This document shows positions 21,557-33,101 of a stretch of DNA of 64,000 bases, in pieces. Numbering within the stretch: position 1 is the first letter of the stretch; every line of letters starts with the position of its first letter. The notes below the pieces were generated by a model. It had not been told where the DNA came from and ran no database searches. It saw nothing but the letters and a program-made list of their open reading frames with translations. The translations under genes were made by a program, and so were the position numbers. Source of the stretch: Bufo bufo (taxonomy: Eukaryota > Chordata > Amphibia > Anura > Bufonidae); NCBI RefSeq assembly GCF_905171765.1, contig NC_053390.1:501557336-501621335 (forward strand). The letters run 5' to 3'.

Positions 21557-22023
21557 TGCCTAAACAGCGGTATACGACCACATATGGGGTGTTTCTGCAA
21601 AGTGCAGAATCAGGTTAATAAATATTGAGGTTTGTTTTGTCAATCCTTGATATGTTCTAGGAAAAAATTTATTAAAATGGAAAATCTGCAAATTTCACCT
21701 CTATTTTGCTTTAATTCCTATGGAATACCTAAAGGGGTAACAACATTTCTAAAACCAGTTTTGAATAGTTTGAGGGGTGTCGTTTTTAAAATGGGGTCAT
21801 TTATGGGTTGGTTCTATTATGTAAGCCCCACAAAGTGACTTCAGAACTGAAAAAGTTGACTTTTAGAAATTTTCCTAAAAATTTAAAAAATTGCTTCTAA
21901 AATTCTAAACCTTCTAACATCCTAAAAGAATACAATTACATTACCAAAATGATGCCAACATAAAGTAGACATATGGGGAATGTTAATTAATAAATATTTT
22001 ATGAGGCATCGCTATCTGTCTTA

Positions 22024-22383
22024 GGCCTCCTGCACACGAACGTGTGCTGCCCGTTGCCGTATTGCGGACCGCATTACATGGTGCTGTTCCGTGGGTATTC
22101 CGCATCACGGATGCGGACCCATTCACTTCAATGGGTCCGCAAATCCGGAGATGCGGAATGGTGCGCAACAGAAGCACGGAACCCCACGGAAGCACTACGG
22201 AGTGCTTCCGTGGGGTTTCGTCCCGTACTTCCGTTCCGCAAAAAGATAGAACATGTCCTATCTTTTTGCGGAACGGGCGGATCGTGGACCCATTAAAGTG
22301 AATGGGTCCGCGATCTGCTGCGGCTCCCCCACGGTCGGTGTTCGTGCATAGCAGGGTGCAGCACGGCCACGGGGCAGGAGGCC
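22024..22383. mobile_element. MITE of 360 bp with TTA target duplication
   Basis: Terminal repeats GGCCTCCTGC and GCAGGAGGCC are flanked by TTA (22021-22023 and 22384-22386). Copies of the host repeat elsewhere (near 52980) lack the insert and contain TTTTAAAAC at this place, which supports a 3-bp TTA target. A TWA target points to PIF/Harbinger. The interior has a near-perfect hairpin, AGCACGGAACCCCACGGAAG/CTTCCGTGGGGTTTCGTCCCG, and GCGGAACG pairs. Confidence 0.8.
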
Positions 22384-22656
22384 TTAAAAGCAGAGAGATT
22401 CAAATTTAGAAAATAGTGAATTTTTTAAGAATTTTCGTTAACTTTTGGATTTTTTTTTTTATAAATAAAGGTAAAACATATTGACTCAAATTTAACATTA
22501 ACATGAAGCACAATGTGTCACGAGAAAACAATCTCTGAATGGCTTGGATAAGTAAAAGCGTTCCAAAGTTATTACCATATAAAGTGACACATGTCAGATT
22601 TGCAAAATTAGGCCTGGTCAGGAAGGGGATAAATGTCCCGGTCTGGAAGTGGTTAA

Positions 22657-24379
22657 CTAGTTATCTGTACCAGCCAAGAGAAAAATAACAGCTCCCTTGA
22701 GAGGGTTTTTCAGGACCAAATTTACTTTTTGCAAGTGTTCTCCCTCCATGTGAAATAGCCACCCAATGCCCCACAGCTTTTCCACGTTTTTCTGGCTCTC
22801 AAAAACTTCCTTGATATACTCAGGGCCGCATTGTTTACATTTGCGACATATGGCAGGGGCTCTTTCAAGTACTTTACTACTGTATTCACAGGGTTAATTG
22901 AACTGGCTTTATAGAGAGAGAGAGTGATTTATGTAACGATAGTGTCTTCAAAAGAAGCAGTTGAGAAATGCGGAGGTGTATGTACCAGGAGCTCTTAGCT
23001 TCAAGTCAGCCTGCCCCTGCAGTGACGATACCTGTGTCGTGCCATTCTCATCATTGACCATAGGAAAAAGTTCAGTTGTACCATGGAATATCACGCTAAG
23101 CACTCTAACCGAACTGCTGCAGTTGCTGTCACCAGAAAAGCACAGTGGACAAAGTCGGAAGCAGAAACCTCCATCCACTGTGTATTCTATTCAAGTGAAT
23201 GGTAACCCAGCACTAAACATTGGACAGAGCTCTCTGCTTCCTGCTCCATCCATTGGGGCAGATTTAAAAAGACTATCATTTCCTTAACCAGCCCTGATCA
23301 CCTGTGCACTGGAGTGAGATGTGTGTAATTTATAAAAAAAAATCTAATCTGTGCCAGCTAGGACCTGGCGTAACTTCAGCTATAATGCACGTTAGCTTTT
23401 GGTGTAAATTTTAGTACATTTGCTAAGCCACATAGATTCCACCTCCACCTGCTAAGCCACAGTCATTTCTAAAAATTAGAAGAAGTACAAATCATGGCAC
23501 AAATACGGCATGCAGTGTTTCCGCATTTACCCCAAAAAGTTACCCCATTTTGCAAACTTCACTTCTCAAGGAATTTTTCAAGGGGTGTAGTGAGCACTTT
23601 GGCCCAACATACTTTTCATAGAATTTAGAAACCCTTAGCTGTGAAAAAGAAATATTACATATTTTACTGGAAAATGTCACCTTAGGCCAAGTTTTTCATT
23701 GTCACAAGAGGTAACAGGAGAAAGTCACCCCACAATTGGTTACCCATTTTCTCCTGAATGCGGCAACACCCAATATGTGGTTGTCGACAGCTGTATGGGC
23801 ACACGGCAGAGCTTAGAACAGATGGAGCACGATATGGCTTTTGGACGGCAGATTTCACTTTGAATAATTTTAAGGCGCTGTGTCGCATTTGAAGATACCC
23901 TGGTGCATAAAAGGAGTTAAAAAAATTTAAATTGATTAAATTAATAATCTAGGGAAGTATCGTAAATGCGGAAACACTGCCTAATGCAAAGTCCAGGCTT
24001 ATCTGGACAGGTGTCACATTGATATTGGTATCCTGCCTTATCCCATTCTTGTAACAGACTATACAACTCTTTTGGGATCTGCTTCTTTTTTTTTTAAGTA
24101 GGGGGCACCTCTGATGGGAAATGTTGCCCTGGGATAATTCTGCTGGCATGACTAGATGATGCTATCCTGGCACTGCTCTCAAAATAAAATATAACATTTT
24201 TAATGATTAGTTTTTTTTTAAACATGACAAAAGAATTATACTGGCGTACTTGCATGAGGTGGGCTGCAAGTTTCCTTTACAAAATGCGAGATTTCCTGAC
24301 TGCACTGTAGGACTGCAACATTTGGTCTGCAAGGTCCACCCCACCCAAATATTTATTGTAACCCTGTATGCAGACAGGC
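22657..24379. other. Mostly unassigned; repeat fragment at 23480-23930
   Basis: No gene recognised. 23480-23930 shares phrases with the TTAA-flanked repeat (CACCCAATATGTGGTTG, GGGCACACGGCAG, TTTGGACGGCAGATTT) and is probably a diverged fragment of it. A (GA)n run lies at 22913-22925. Confidence 0.45.
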
Positions 24380-26172
24380 TTACAGACGGTGGTATTTGTG
24401 CCGCGCACAGGAATAGGGCTGCTGCTGTCTGGATGAATAGATGTCATTATAAGGACATCTTTTTTTGTTTCTAAATTTTACAAGTAGGATGTCCCCATTG
24501 CAAATGACCATTATTTCCCCAGACTTCAATTTTTGTTTAACAAAAGGCTTGGGCAGGCCTCTTTGATTGTGGCATTTGGTGCCACATGCTACTCTCTTTC
24601 TGACTGAAAGGCACCTGAAAAGGGGTATGCTGGTGTAATAATTGTCAAGGTACAAGTTGTACCCCTTATCTAATAGAGGGTGCAAAAGATCCCACACTAT
24701 TTCACTTGTCACATTGAGGCAAAGGGGCATTCAGGAGGGCAAAACTAGGTAACTAGGTACTTTGCTCTAATACACTCTAAGGGGGTCATTTACTATTCTG
24801 AAATATGCCTAAATTAGGTGTACTTCAGGCGAAGATGGCGCCCCAACGGCTAGTTGCTACGCAATCTGCGACTTCTCCACCCTCACGCCAGGTCTAAAAT
24901 TTTGGGAGTGGCGTGGGTGGGGAAGAGGACGTGCTGGCAGGCCCATCTCATTCATCATTTTCTACTCTTGCAAGAAAGCTGTCTTACATTTAGAACTGGC
25001 GGAGGATCCGCCAAAGTTATGGAGAGGCCTGTGCCTCTTCATAACTTCGCCGGAACCACCGCCAGCGCAGGGCCTTTATTAAAACCGGCGTCTAAAACAC
25101 TGATCTTAATTAATGTGCCCCTAAATTTATAGGTGCAGGCAGATTCGCTCTCACAGAGCTTATATATTTTTAGTCCAAATAGTGCCCTTTCTTTGGTAAT
25201 TGAAGCCTGGCTTTAAAAATGACAAGTGAATCGTCCACGGCAATATATTTTTCTGGGGTGTAGACCTCTTTAAGTTTTTCATTTAAATAATTTATATGGG
25301 GCCTAATTTTATAAAGCCTGTCATGGCTGGGGTTATCACGTGTGGGTCACTGTGTGTTGTCAGCGAAATGAAGAAATCGCAGGATTGTCTCAAATCGCTG
25401 TCTTGTGATTACTTCCCTGTACATGGGGGTATCGTACAACACATCAGATGTCCAATAAGATCTCGTAGTGTATTTTTTTTTACAAGACTTATATTTAGAA
25501 AGAGGCCACTAATTTTTTAAGTGTCCACCACAACAACAGGGCACCATACGCCAGTCTTGTTGTAATATGAGGTGGGGTGACTGGCGATGAATTGAGCAGC
25601 ATATATAAATTTATCAGTTCTTCTGATAAGAAGATTTAAAAAAATTCCACCCCTCTAAACCCCAAAACATCACAACGGATGCCTGTGATAGAATTGCATT
25701 CTAGAACAGATAGAGCATATGATTTTGTGGGCATCCATTCGGGGTCAATGCGCTAGTGCCAAGTTCAGAGTCTCGTCTGCGATTTTGCTGTGGTTCATCA
25801 TCACTAGTGCTAGCAGACGATGACAAAATTTGAAACTGTTCTGTCTCTCTTGCACTTTCTGTATTAGAGCACACACACATCCTAAGATAAAATGTCCGCA
25901 TAATAAAATTTCCACAACAGTCACTCCTCTTTGTCATATGCTCCCCAGTGTCCCTCGACGAATCTCGATCTTCTTCTTTGAAAAAAACAGTCTTGTCTAC
26001 GAAAAGTCCTGAATCCATAAAACAAAACAGATGATGGAAAACAGAAAGTCATTCTTTTCTTCGGGAGGTGACTCAGAAGGTGGCGTTTCGTGCTGGTCGT
26101 CGGCTGGTTTGGAATCCTCTGCATCTGGTCCATGGTTTGGTCTTCAGGGCATCTTGTCTGTTCGGGCTTCGG
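24380..26172 (-). pseudogene. piggyBac-like transposase, decayed and split by a MITE
   Basis: Minus-strand blocks appear in family order. An acidic N-terminal region with SPPEEKND lies near 26050. An insertion-domain phrase, NISLVKKNTLRDL, is at about 25470. The first catalytic Asp context AVDDSLVIFKARLQLPKKG is near 25200, in a shifted frame. CESESACTYKF is at about 25140. After the MITE, the frame at 24380-24730 has IVWDLLHPLLDKGYNLYLDN, YYTSIPLF with the DN catalytic Asp, and RGLPKPFVK. Many frameshifts and stops. The family recognises TTAA targets, which makes it a conceivable relative of a source for the TTAA repeats in this window, though no end sequence links them. Confidence 0.82.
24781..25121. 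mobile_element. MITE of 341 bp inside the piggyBac pseudogene
   Basis: TAA (24778-24780 and 25122-25124) flanks an insert that starts GGGGGTCATTTACTATTC and ends TAATTAATGTGCCCC, imperfect inverted ends. Transposase sequence resumes on both sides. The interior contains pairs such as GGCGAAGATGGCGC and TTCGCCGGAACC. A TAA (TWA) target suggests PIF/Harbinger. Confidence 0.7.
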
Positions 26173-26417
26173 TAACTAAGGCCTCTTTCACACTTACGTT
26201 GTCCGGATCCGTCGTGCACTCCATTTGCCGGAGGTGCCCGCCGGATCCGTAACAACGCAAGTGAACTGAAAGCATTTGAAGACGGATCCGTCTTCAAAAT
26301 GCGTTCAGTGTTACTATGGCACCCAGGATGCTATTAAAGTCCTGGCTGCCATAGTAGTAGTGGGGAGCGGGGGAGCAGTATACTTACAGTCCGTGCGGCT
26401 CCCGGGGCGCTCCAGAA

Positions 26418-26498
26418 TGACGTCAGGGTGCCCCATGCGCATGGATGACGTCATCCATGCGATCACGTCATCCATGCGTGTGGGGCACCCTGACGTCA
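26418..26498. promoter_or_regulatory. Cluster of three perfect CRE palindromes
   Basis: TGACGTCA occurs at 26418-26425, 26446-26453 and 26491-26498, at the tip of the MITE palindrome. These match the CREB/ATF site. Activity is unknown and the symmetry is partly due to the hairpin. Confidence 0.45.
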
Positions 26499-27299
26499 CT
26501 CTGAAGCGCCCCGGGAGCCGCACGGACGGTAAGTATACTGCTCCCCCGCTCCCCACTACACTTTACCATGGCAAACAGGACTTTAGCGTCCTGGAAGCCA
26601 TGGTAACTATTCAGAAAAAGCTAAACGTCGGATCCGGTAATGCGCCAAAACGACGTTTAGCTTAAGGCCGGATCCGGATTAATGCCTTTCAATGGGCATT
26701 AATTCCGGATCCGGCCTTGCGGCAAGTGTTCAGGATTTTTGGCCGGAGCAAAAAGCGCAGCATGCTGCGTTATTTTCTCCGGCCAAAAAACGTTCCGTTC
26801 CGGAACTGAAGGCATCCTGATGCATCCTGAACGAATTTCTCTCCATTCAGAATGCTTTGGGATAATCCTGATCAGGATTCTTCCGGCATAGAGCCCCGAC
26901 GACGGAACTCTATGCCGGAACACAACAACGCAAGTGTGAAAGAGCCAGGGCCGGTACAAGGCAGGGGCCGAAGGAGCGGGTGCCCTGGGCGCTACCATTT
27001 GCGGACAGGAGGGGGGCGCAGGTGAAGTGCCAGCCACGGCCCCCCCTACATCATGCTGTGCCCCCCCATGTGCCCCCCCAACTAAAATGACCCCCCCCCC
27101 CAAGTGAGCAGCCGCCGCCGGGCACAGGGAGATGAGCGCTTCCATTGCGCTCATCTCCATTGTAAACTGTCTGTGCCAGCGGAGGTGCAGGGGAGGGAGA
27201 GGCGTGTCCCTTCCCTTTCCTCTGATAGGCTGCAGGCAGGCACCGAAGTGGAGGAGAGGCCCCGCCCCCTAATTACTCCTGTTTACCTTTCTAAAGCTA

Positions 27300-27530
27300 A
27301 AGGACCTTTGATGATGTCATCACAGGTCCTGTAAGGGAACTGCACAGTGTAAAGTGTAGTTCCCAGGTTAGAACAGTGCATCTGCCAGGACCTGTGATGA
27401 CATCATCTTCAACATCACAGGTCCTGCAGAATCTAGCAAAGGAACTGCACCAAAAATGGTGTAGTTCCTAGGTTTCAAAGGTACATCTGCCAGGACCTGT
27501 GATGACATCATCACAGGTCCTTCAACCCCT
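27300..27530. repeat. Tandem units of about 95 bp with an imperfect palindrome
   Basis: Three copies of AGGACCTGTGATGACATCAT or its reverse form occur, each followed or preceded by GTGTAGTTCCCAGGTT / GTGTAGTTCCTAGGTT and a CATCTGCCAGGACC block. It lies inside the hAT element. Confidence 0.8.
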
Positions 27531-27889
27531 AACAGCAAGTATTAAAAGTTCACAAGCAGCTCTGTATTGATCCATACAGACTGGAATGGAGAGGTAAGAG
27601 GAGGTCCTCCACTTTTCATCATTTACCCCCCCCCCCCCTCCATGCCCTGTTTTTACTCATTGCTCACTCATGTATACTACTTCAGACAGTTACCACTACC
27701 TCATGTACCTCACAGTGACTATAATGCATAACTGACCACATATTTCTATAAACACTGCATCTACAGTATTATACCTTCTATGTGTCACATCAATACACTG
27801 CTCTGTGTATATATATATATATATATATACACACACATACATGCACACACACTGCATATATTACACAGTATTATACATGCAATATGTAC

Positions 27890-28370
27890 AGATATATAGT
27901 ATATACCGCAGTGCACTGATATGTGAGGTATGAGGTATAATAGATGCTGTGTGTACAGATATCAGTACACTTCTGTATATACTATATATGTGAGGTACGA
28001 GGTATAATAGATGCAGTGTGTACAGATATATAGTATATACAGCAGTGTACTGATATGTGAGGTACGAGGTGTCAATACACTGCTGTATTTACTATATACC
28101 TGTACACACTGCATCTATTATACCTCGTACCTCACATATTACACTACTGTATATACTGTATACACTGCATATATTATACCCCGTACCTCACATATCAGTA
28201 CACTGCTGTATATACTATATACCTGTACACACTGCATCTATTATACCCTGTACCTCACATATCAGAACACTAGGGAATATACTATATACTTGTACACACT
28301 GCATCTATTATACCGCGTACCTCACATAACTGTACACTGCTGTATATAATATACATCTGCATCTATTATA
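27890..28370. repeat. Array of palindromic GAGGTACGAGGTATAATAG units
   Basis: At least eight forward or inverted copies of GTGAGGTACGAGGTATAATA, GATGCAGTGTGTACAGATAT and CAGTGTACTGATATGTGAGG lie next to a (TA)n/(CA)n tract at 27805-27850. The same unit occurs at 3974-4335. Long frames across it are artefacts. Confidence 0.8.
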
Positions 28371-28972
28371 CCTCTTTTGTGTGCCAGGGCTGTTTTGTAA
28401 TCCCATTCCGGCCCTGATGGCATAAATTATAAAACGCAGCAGCAAGAATAGTTCATGGAACAAAGGGAGGGGCTATAAAAGGGGAATGGGGGCCCAATTT
28501 AGATTCCTGCTATGGGGCCCAGTGATTTTTATGTACGCCCCTGGCTGCAGGCACTAGGCCGGCAGCCTATCAGAGGCCGGCGCAATGACGTCATCGTGCC
28601 GCCTGAGCCTTACATTACAGCGTGGGACACAGGAAGAGGCTGCATCGCATCGCTGACACTTAGGTAAGTATAAGTGTTTTTTTTTTGTTTTTTTTTACAA
28701 TAGTGTTACTGGCACATTGGGGGGGCTTATTACAAAACTGGCACATGATGATGGGGGGGACTTTATACTGGCACATGATGATGGGGGGGAACTTTATAGT
28801 GTCTGTGACTTTCAAAGTCCCACAGTCCTTTGTTCTATTGCTTTAAGTATATTCTTGTTTTGAAACAACATTGATTCTTTCTTAAAAACGGGGGGGGGGG
28901 GGGGGGGGGCGCAGTTTGCCATCTTCGCCCTGGGCACCAAATGGCCTTGTCCCAGCCCTGGAAAGAGCCCTT

Positions 28973-29099
28973 AGTCGATTAGACATCAGGAACATCTCAC
29001 TCTGGCGTATAAAAGGAATGGAAACAAAAAAACATAAGTGTCCTATTTCCTTTCGCCCGGATCCAATGGAAAACCAGTGAGCCCCAAGACCTCCCAAAG
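28973..29099. other. Unassigned sequence
   Basis: Short stretch with no recognised feature between the MITE end and the retroviral remnant. Confidence 0.4.
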
Positions 29100-29391
29100 C
29101 TTTAAAAAGGATTCCGACCTTCACTAGTCATAGCTCCGCCTCTGCCCTGCTCCTGTTAGTATGGGCCTGACCCTTGTCAATGGTGTCTGCTAGCCAGGCA
29201 TAACCATACCACATCTACGGGTCGCCTAGCTGCCCGGACACCCATACAGGATTAACAAGCGAGGAGCAGGAGCCAGAGCTAATATTTAACCTATAGCTGA
29301 TATTACCCTCTAGGAATGTAAAACCAGTGCTATCAACAAATGTCTCCTTGTGGCCCTTGCTAGTTTGAGGTGCGTTTCCCTCCCTAAAAAT

Positions 29392-29766
29392 TTAACTAAA
29401 CAAATAAACAAAAGTGATACTCTTCATTCTTTGACGTAGTTGAGCAGCTTCTCGCAGTGACTGGTGTGGATCCAGTTGTCTCGTCCCTCGAACTTCAGAG
29501 AGCAGCACCTGGAATGGCCCAAGATATCTCGGCTCTAGTCCCGTCCTCGGATGTTTCTTTAGCACGACCCAATCACCTGGTTGACTAGAAGGAACACTGG
29601 TTATTGAGTCTGGGTCCGGGAGAGACTCCCGAACCCGGTGGTGTACATTGGGTGATAACCCATGGGGCTGTCTGGGGGCATACCTGATGGAATAAAGGGT
29701 TACAGCGGAACATTCAGGCCATGGATCGGCTGTGATTTTTACCTTCTTTGCAAAAATCGGACCCAA
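29392..29766 (-). pseudogene. Retroviral integrase C-terminal remnant (ERV-1)
   Basis: This frame of 124 codons carries a phrase typical of the end of the integrase core (SIRYAPRQPHGLSP). It then has the C-terminal domain signature QPGDWVVLKKH and LEPRYLGPFQVLL. Sequence between these two parts is missing relative to intact gamma-type integrases. The catalytic DDE core is absent. It would have acted in nuclear integration of viral DNA; here it is only a fossil. Confidence 0.8.
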
Positions 29767-30025
29767 GTAACGTCAAAGAAAAGGCAGTCGTGATGGTTCT
29801 CAACGTAATTCCCTGCAAGGTTAGAAAATTGATTGACAGTTGAGAGGTTAGAATGGTTAGTAAAAAGTTTGAAGATTCTTGTTTTCTGCACCACTTTCCC
29901 CCCTTCTCATCGTCCTTAAAACCAGGACGAAGAGAAGCTGGATTCAACATAGTGCATCGTCTCATGGTTAGATGGAGAGATGAGGGAGGGATGAGAGAGA
30001 GAGAAAGAGAAAGAGAAAAGCGCTT

Positions 30026-30376
30026 CTATTGGACTTTTGTAATTTTAGTTGGACGGGAGTACATGACAGTGTTAGTTTGCACTCTCTGGGACTTTTGAAT
30101 GCCCTGTTGCTGGAGATCGATGGATTTGTGCAGCCAAAGTTCTGCTTTCTGGAGGGAACCATGGCTTTGGAGTCTAATGGGGAATTCACGGATTAACTTT
30201 TTCCAAATCCAGACCTCAAAGGTCCTTTCTTTAGGGATGGTCCACTCTGTACCTACAGTCCATTGGTGCCAATCTTTGAGGAGCTTAACAACTCCTCCTC
30301 CATAGATGGATTTCATGTGATGCTTGGCTGTCCTATACTCAGAAGTGGTACCCCTCTGTTCCCTAGATTTCCCTAC
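30026..30376 (-). pseudogene. Retroviral gag N-terminal remnant (ERV-1), tentative
   Basis: A minus-strand frame starts with Met-Gly, the context for N-terminal myristoylation. It holds a basic, Trp-containing, helical region (VKLLKDWHQW, FEVWIWKKLI) of the size of a matrix domain. It lies about 600 bp after the primer-site-like sequence, as gag should. Capsid and nucleocapsid are missing. The assignment rests on position and general character, not on a clear match. Confidence 0.45.
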
Positions 30377-30999
30377 ACCCATGCTCGAGCCTTCTAAAAG
30401 TATGTGCGTCCACCTACAGTGTCCCGCGACACACGCCTGGACGACTGCCACTCCCCTTCGTTCGCCTCTGAGTTGCCCTAGGATTTCTGGCACCGACACA
30501 CGGACTCCGTTCACCCTAGTTAGATCTCAGGAAAAAGGAGTAGCAGCGTGAGGTAAAGGGCTTTCGCCGACACACATTGGCCCTCTGAGTCTCCTAATGA
30601 GATATACCAGCCTCGGTTTTGGCTCTGAATAGTGACCTGACCACAGGATAGGGCTTCCAATTGACCTGGAGTGGAAAAAGGGGTGCACAGAGAACACACA
30701 GTACCTTCTGTGGGAACGAGGGGCGCACAGGAAACAAACACACAGTACTCCTGTGGGGAAAGGGGTTACTCACACAGCTATTGGTATGCCCGGGTGATAT
30801 ATACCACCTTGTCTCCTTAAAAAAAGCTCATCAACTTACTTTCCTTTGCCAATATGATTCTATATAGTCAAGCTGAACAGCACACGAAGCCCTTTTTGCA
30901 GCGACTGATCAAAAACCTCTCGCTCAGCAGCAACCCTTGAATTCAGACAGTAGTTCCCACACAATATCACGAGACCCCCAGTACTCCCAACCAAATCTG

Positions 31000-32390
31000 C
31001 AGAGAAGAGAGAGAGAGAGAGAAGAAAGAGAAAAGCGCCAAAATATGGAAAAGGAAAAACTAAATAATAGACTAAAAATAAAAATGGGTTAGTAAAAAGG
31101 AAAAACTGAACTTTATTATTAATACAAACCTAAAAAATAAAAAATGGGTTAGTAAATAAAAACGTAGAAAACTTCAGTTACAGGAAGTCTTGCTATTTAC
31201 ATTGAGATTCAGTAAATGTTAACTTTAAGCCAAACCTCACATACGAAAAAACAAAAACCCTTTGGAAAACATACAACTGTATAGGACTGACTTAACAAAT
31301 CAATGTCTTGGAGGGTTCACCTGAAACCGTACAGGAGAATTTCTACCCACCCAGTCATTGAAATGTTAATTTGCCCAGCCCCAAACCAGCTTCAGATTCA
31401 TTTGTTGAAGCCACGCAAGTGGCGAAACATGTCAGGAGGAGTGCATTAGATTAGCGTTAACAATTTTAGACAGTGGTCAGTGAGAGACACCTAGGAGCAT
31501 TAGGAGCGGCTACGAGCTGGTTATAGGCAATGTGAATGGTGGTGGATAAGCAGTTAGTTCATCCAATATCAAGTCAAGTATGAACTCTTACAGAGGATAG
31601 AGTTATTAGAAGGCAGCAGGAAACTATCACACTTATCAGCGTTTTGTATCAGCTTGCAGAGTGTGAATTTAACACATGAGGAGATAAAGGACTGCTATTC
31701 TGTTGCCCAAGTTGCAACATACTCTAGACAGAGGCATGTCAAGATGTATTGAATGCCCTGATAATCTGATACATTTGGATATTGTGTGCCAGCAGCTATG
31801 TAAAATCAGCTGGTGAGATTGGTATACAAATATTCACCAAAAAATAATAAATAATAAATAAATAAAAAATAAAAACCTATATCTTACCAACATCATATAT
31901 TGGTTGATCAAAACTGTTCCCCAAAAGTGGTGCAAACTATACACCTATTAGTTCCCAGCTCCTAGCACGCTCATAGTTAATGCACATGATAGGTGTATTT
32001 ATATAAAATAAGGGCTGCATTTCCCTGAGTTGCTATCAGCAACTATCAGCAGACAAGAGTTTAATAAATTTGACATCTCACTGTACCCTGATAATTTTAA
32101 TATTTAGAGTTTCCGTATTGTGTGTAGATTTTAAATGGATTAAATAAAGATATAATTTTATCACTAGTTAGAGACCCCTAAAGGGATTTTTGGTCTAACA
32201 GACTGCATAGCATATTGAACATTATATCCCGAGGTTCCCTAAAGGGACTTTAGATTTGAACCAAAGAAACAGGATTTAACATTACAAGGTCCTAAAACCG
32301 TTTTTTTTTTTTTTTTTTTTTTTTAGGGGAAGGGAAAAATCAATTTAAATTAGTTCTTAAAGTTCCTCCATTTTCTTTAAATACAAACAG
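31000..32390. other. Unassigned, repeat-rich
   Basis: A (GA)n tract lies at 31005-31030 and T-run low-complexity sequence at 32300-32325. TTGTTGAAGCCACGCAAGTG followed by GCGAAACATGTC near 31400-31430 is a phrase common at the ends of frog repeats. No coding region recognised. Confidence 0.4.
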
Positions 32391-32399
32391 TAAAATGGT

Positions 32400-33098
32400 T
32401 TATAAAGACCTTAATTTACCCTTCTCTGGCACACAAAAATTAGAAACTCTACTGAATTCCAGGAACCGATCTCTTTCCTCTCTGAGCTTCACATTTTCAC
32501 ATTTTAACCGTTTATATTGGTATTTAAAATCTGCTTCATTGATCAATGACCTCGGCTGTCCCTGGGTTCTCTGCCTTTGCAAAGAACCATGTCTGGGACC
32601 ATTACCCCACCTTGCTGAATAAACCACCTTACTTCTAGGTGTGGTTCTGGGGTACTTAACATACCTGTGTCTGTTGCCATTAGCAACGTCACAATATCGT
32701 GCAATGTGCCCAGATTTCCTGCATGCAAAACAGGGAATAGCTTGTCTCCCTGCACAATACCTTGTCTGGGCACATGGTGATTTGACTTGGTGCACAACAT
32801 TAATCATCCTAGCATGACTAGATCCCACACTACTATCTGTATTGAGTCCACTTACCTCATTTGAGGAATCTTCTGGCATTGTGTTAACACTTCCATCTCC
32901 AGTGTCAGACACATTGTACATCTCCATCCCTGAGTCGGATCCACTATGTGACCCACAGTCCTCAGACTTCTCCATGCTTACAGCCCATACATTTCCTCTA
33001 ATCCTAGACACATTACTCTCTAACGGTTGCTTCAATGACTCTGGCTGCACTAAGCACTGAGAATGTTCATCTCCTGTCCTCCTGCAGAGAGCAGACAA
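32400..33098 (-). pseudogene. ERV-2 gag, nucleocapsid-like part
   Basis: The frame has an acidic Ser/Asp-rich segment, then a CCHC zinc knuckle CFACRKSGHIARYC (C-x2-C-x4-H-x4-C), then a basic region and a C-terminal helical, probably coiled-coil stretch (YQYKRLKCENVKLREERDRF). It is separated from the upstream gag half by a frame change at about 33100. The zinc knuckle would bind genomic RNA. Confidence 0.75.
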
Positions 33099-33101
33099 TT
33101 C

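Larger units (their letters stand above)
19262..22652 (-). mobile_element. TTAA-flanked non-autonomous repeat, copy 1
   Basis: Read on the minus strand it starts CCACTTCCAGACCGGGACAT, directly inside TTAA at 22653-22656. It follows the same course as copies 2 (45719) and 3 (52709): TTATCCAAGCCATTCAGAGA, CATTCCCCATATGTCTACTT, ACACCCCATATGTGG. The interior has three degenerate tandem modules of about 300 bp (19640-20520) containing GACATATTTGGTA and GTACCCCAAAATGGT. No protein is encoded. It is interrupted by a solo LTR (20912-21556) and a MITE (22024-22383). The inner end near 19262 is not sharply defined. Confidence 0.7.
26946..28960. mobile_element. hAT-type non-autonomous element, 8-bp target duplication
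   Basis: It is flanked by an exact 8-bp direct repeat GAAAGAGC (26938-26945 and 28961-28968). The ends are CAGGGCCGGTACAAGGC and, inverted, CAGGGCTGGGACAAGGC, continuing with about three-quarters identity for some 60 bp (GGTGCCC.GGGCG). The CAGGG start and 8-bp duplication fit hAT. It is 2015 bp long with no transposase. The interior holds palindromic and tandem blocks. Confidence 0.9.
26173..28972. mobile_element. Multi-palindromic MITE, split by a hAT element
   Basis: The left end TAAGGCCTCTTTCACACTTACG (26178) is matched by the right end GTGTGAAAGAGCCCTTA once the 26946-28960 insert is removed. The core is a palindrome of about 220 bp (about 26325-26560) whose arms read GTATACTTAC.GTCCGTGCGG and CCGGGGCGC and whose tip is rich in TGACGTCA. 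Further pairs: GCCGGATCCGGATTAATGCC at about 26665-26720, and TTTTGGCCGGAG with its complement. Non-coding, about 780 bp without the insert. Confidence 0.78.
29100..30990 (-). mobile_element. Endogenous retrovirus remnant ERV-1
   Basis: Minus-strand order: a primer-site-like TGGGGGTCTCGTGATATTG near 30970 (similar in form to tRNA-Pro sites of gamma-type retroviruses), a leader, a gag start near 30376, an integrase C-terminal part at 29392-29766, and a possible start of an envelope frame below 29390. Protease, RT and most of integrase are missing, so a large internal deletion lies between gag and integrase. No LTR pair is evident. It is an old, defective copy. Confidence 0.65.

Noticed and set aside
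24850..25130. Plus-strand frame of 92 codons
   Set aside because: It lies in the MITE inserted into the piggyBac pseudogene, and its composition follows the palindromic repeat.
26699..27160. Minus-strand frame of 153 codons
   Set aside because: It spans the boundary between the MITE and the hAT element and has no protein signature.
28011..28349. Overlapping Tyr/Thr/His-rich frames
   Set aside because: They come from the palindromic tandem array in the hAT element; composition and periodicity explain them.
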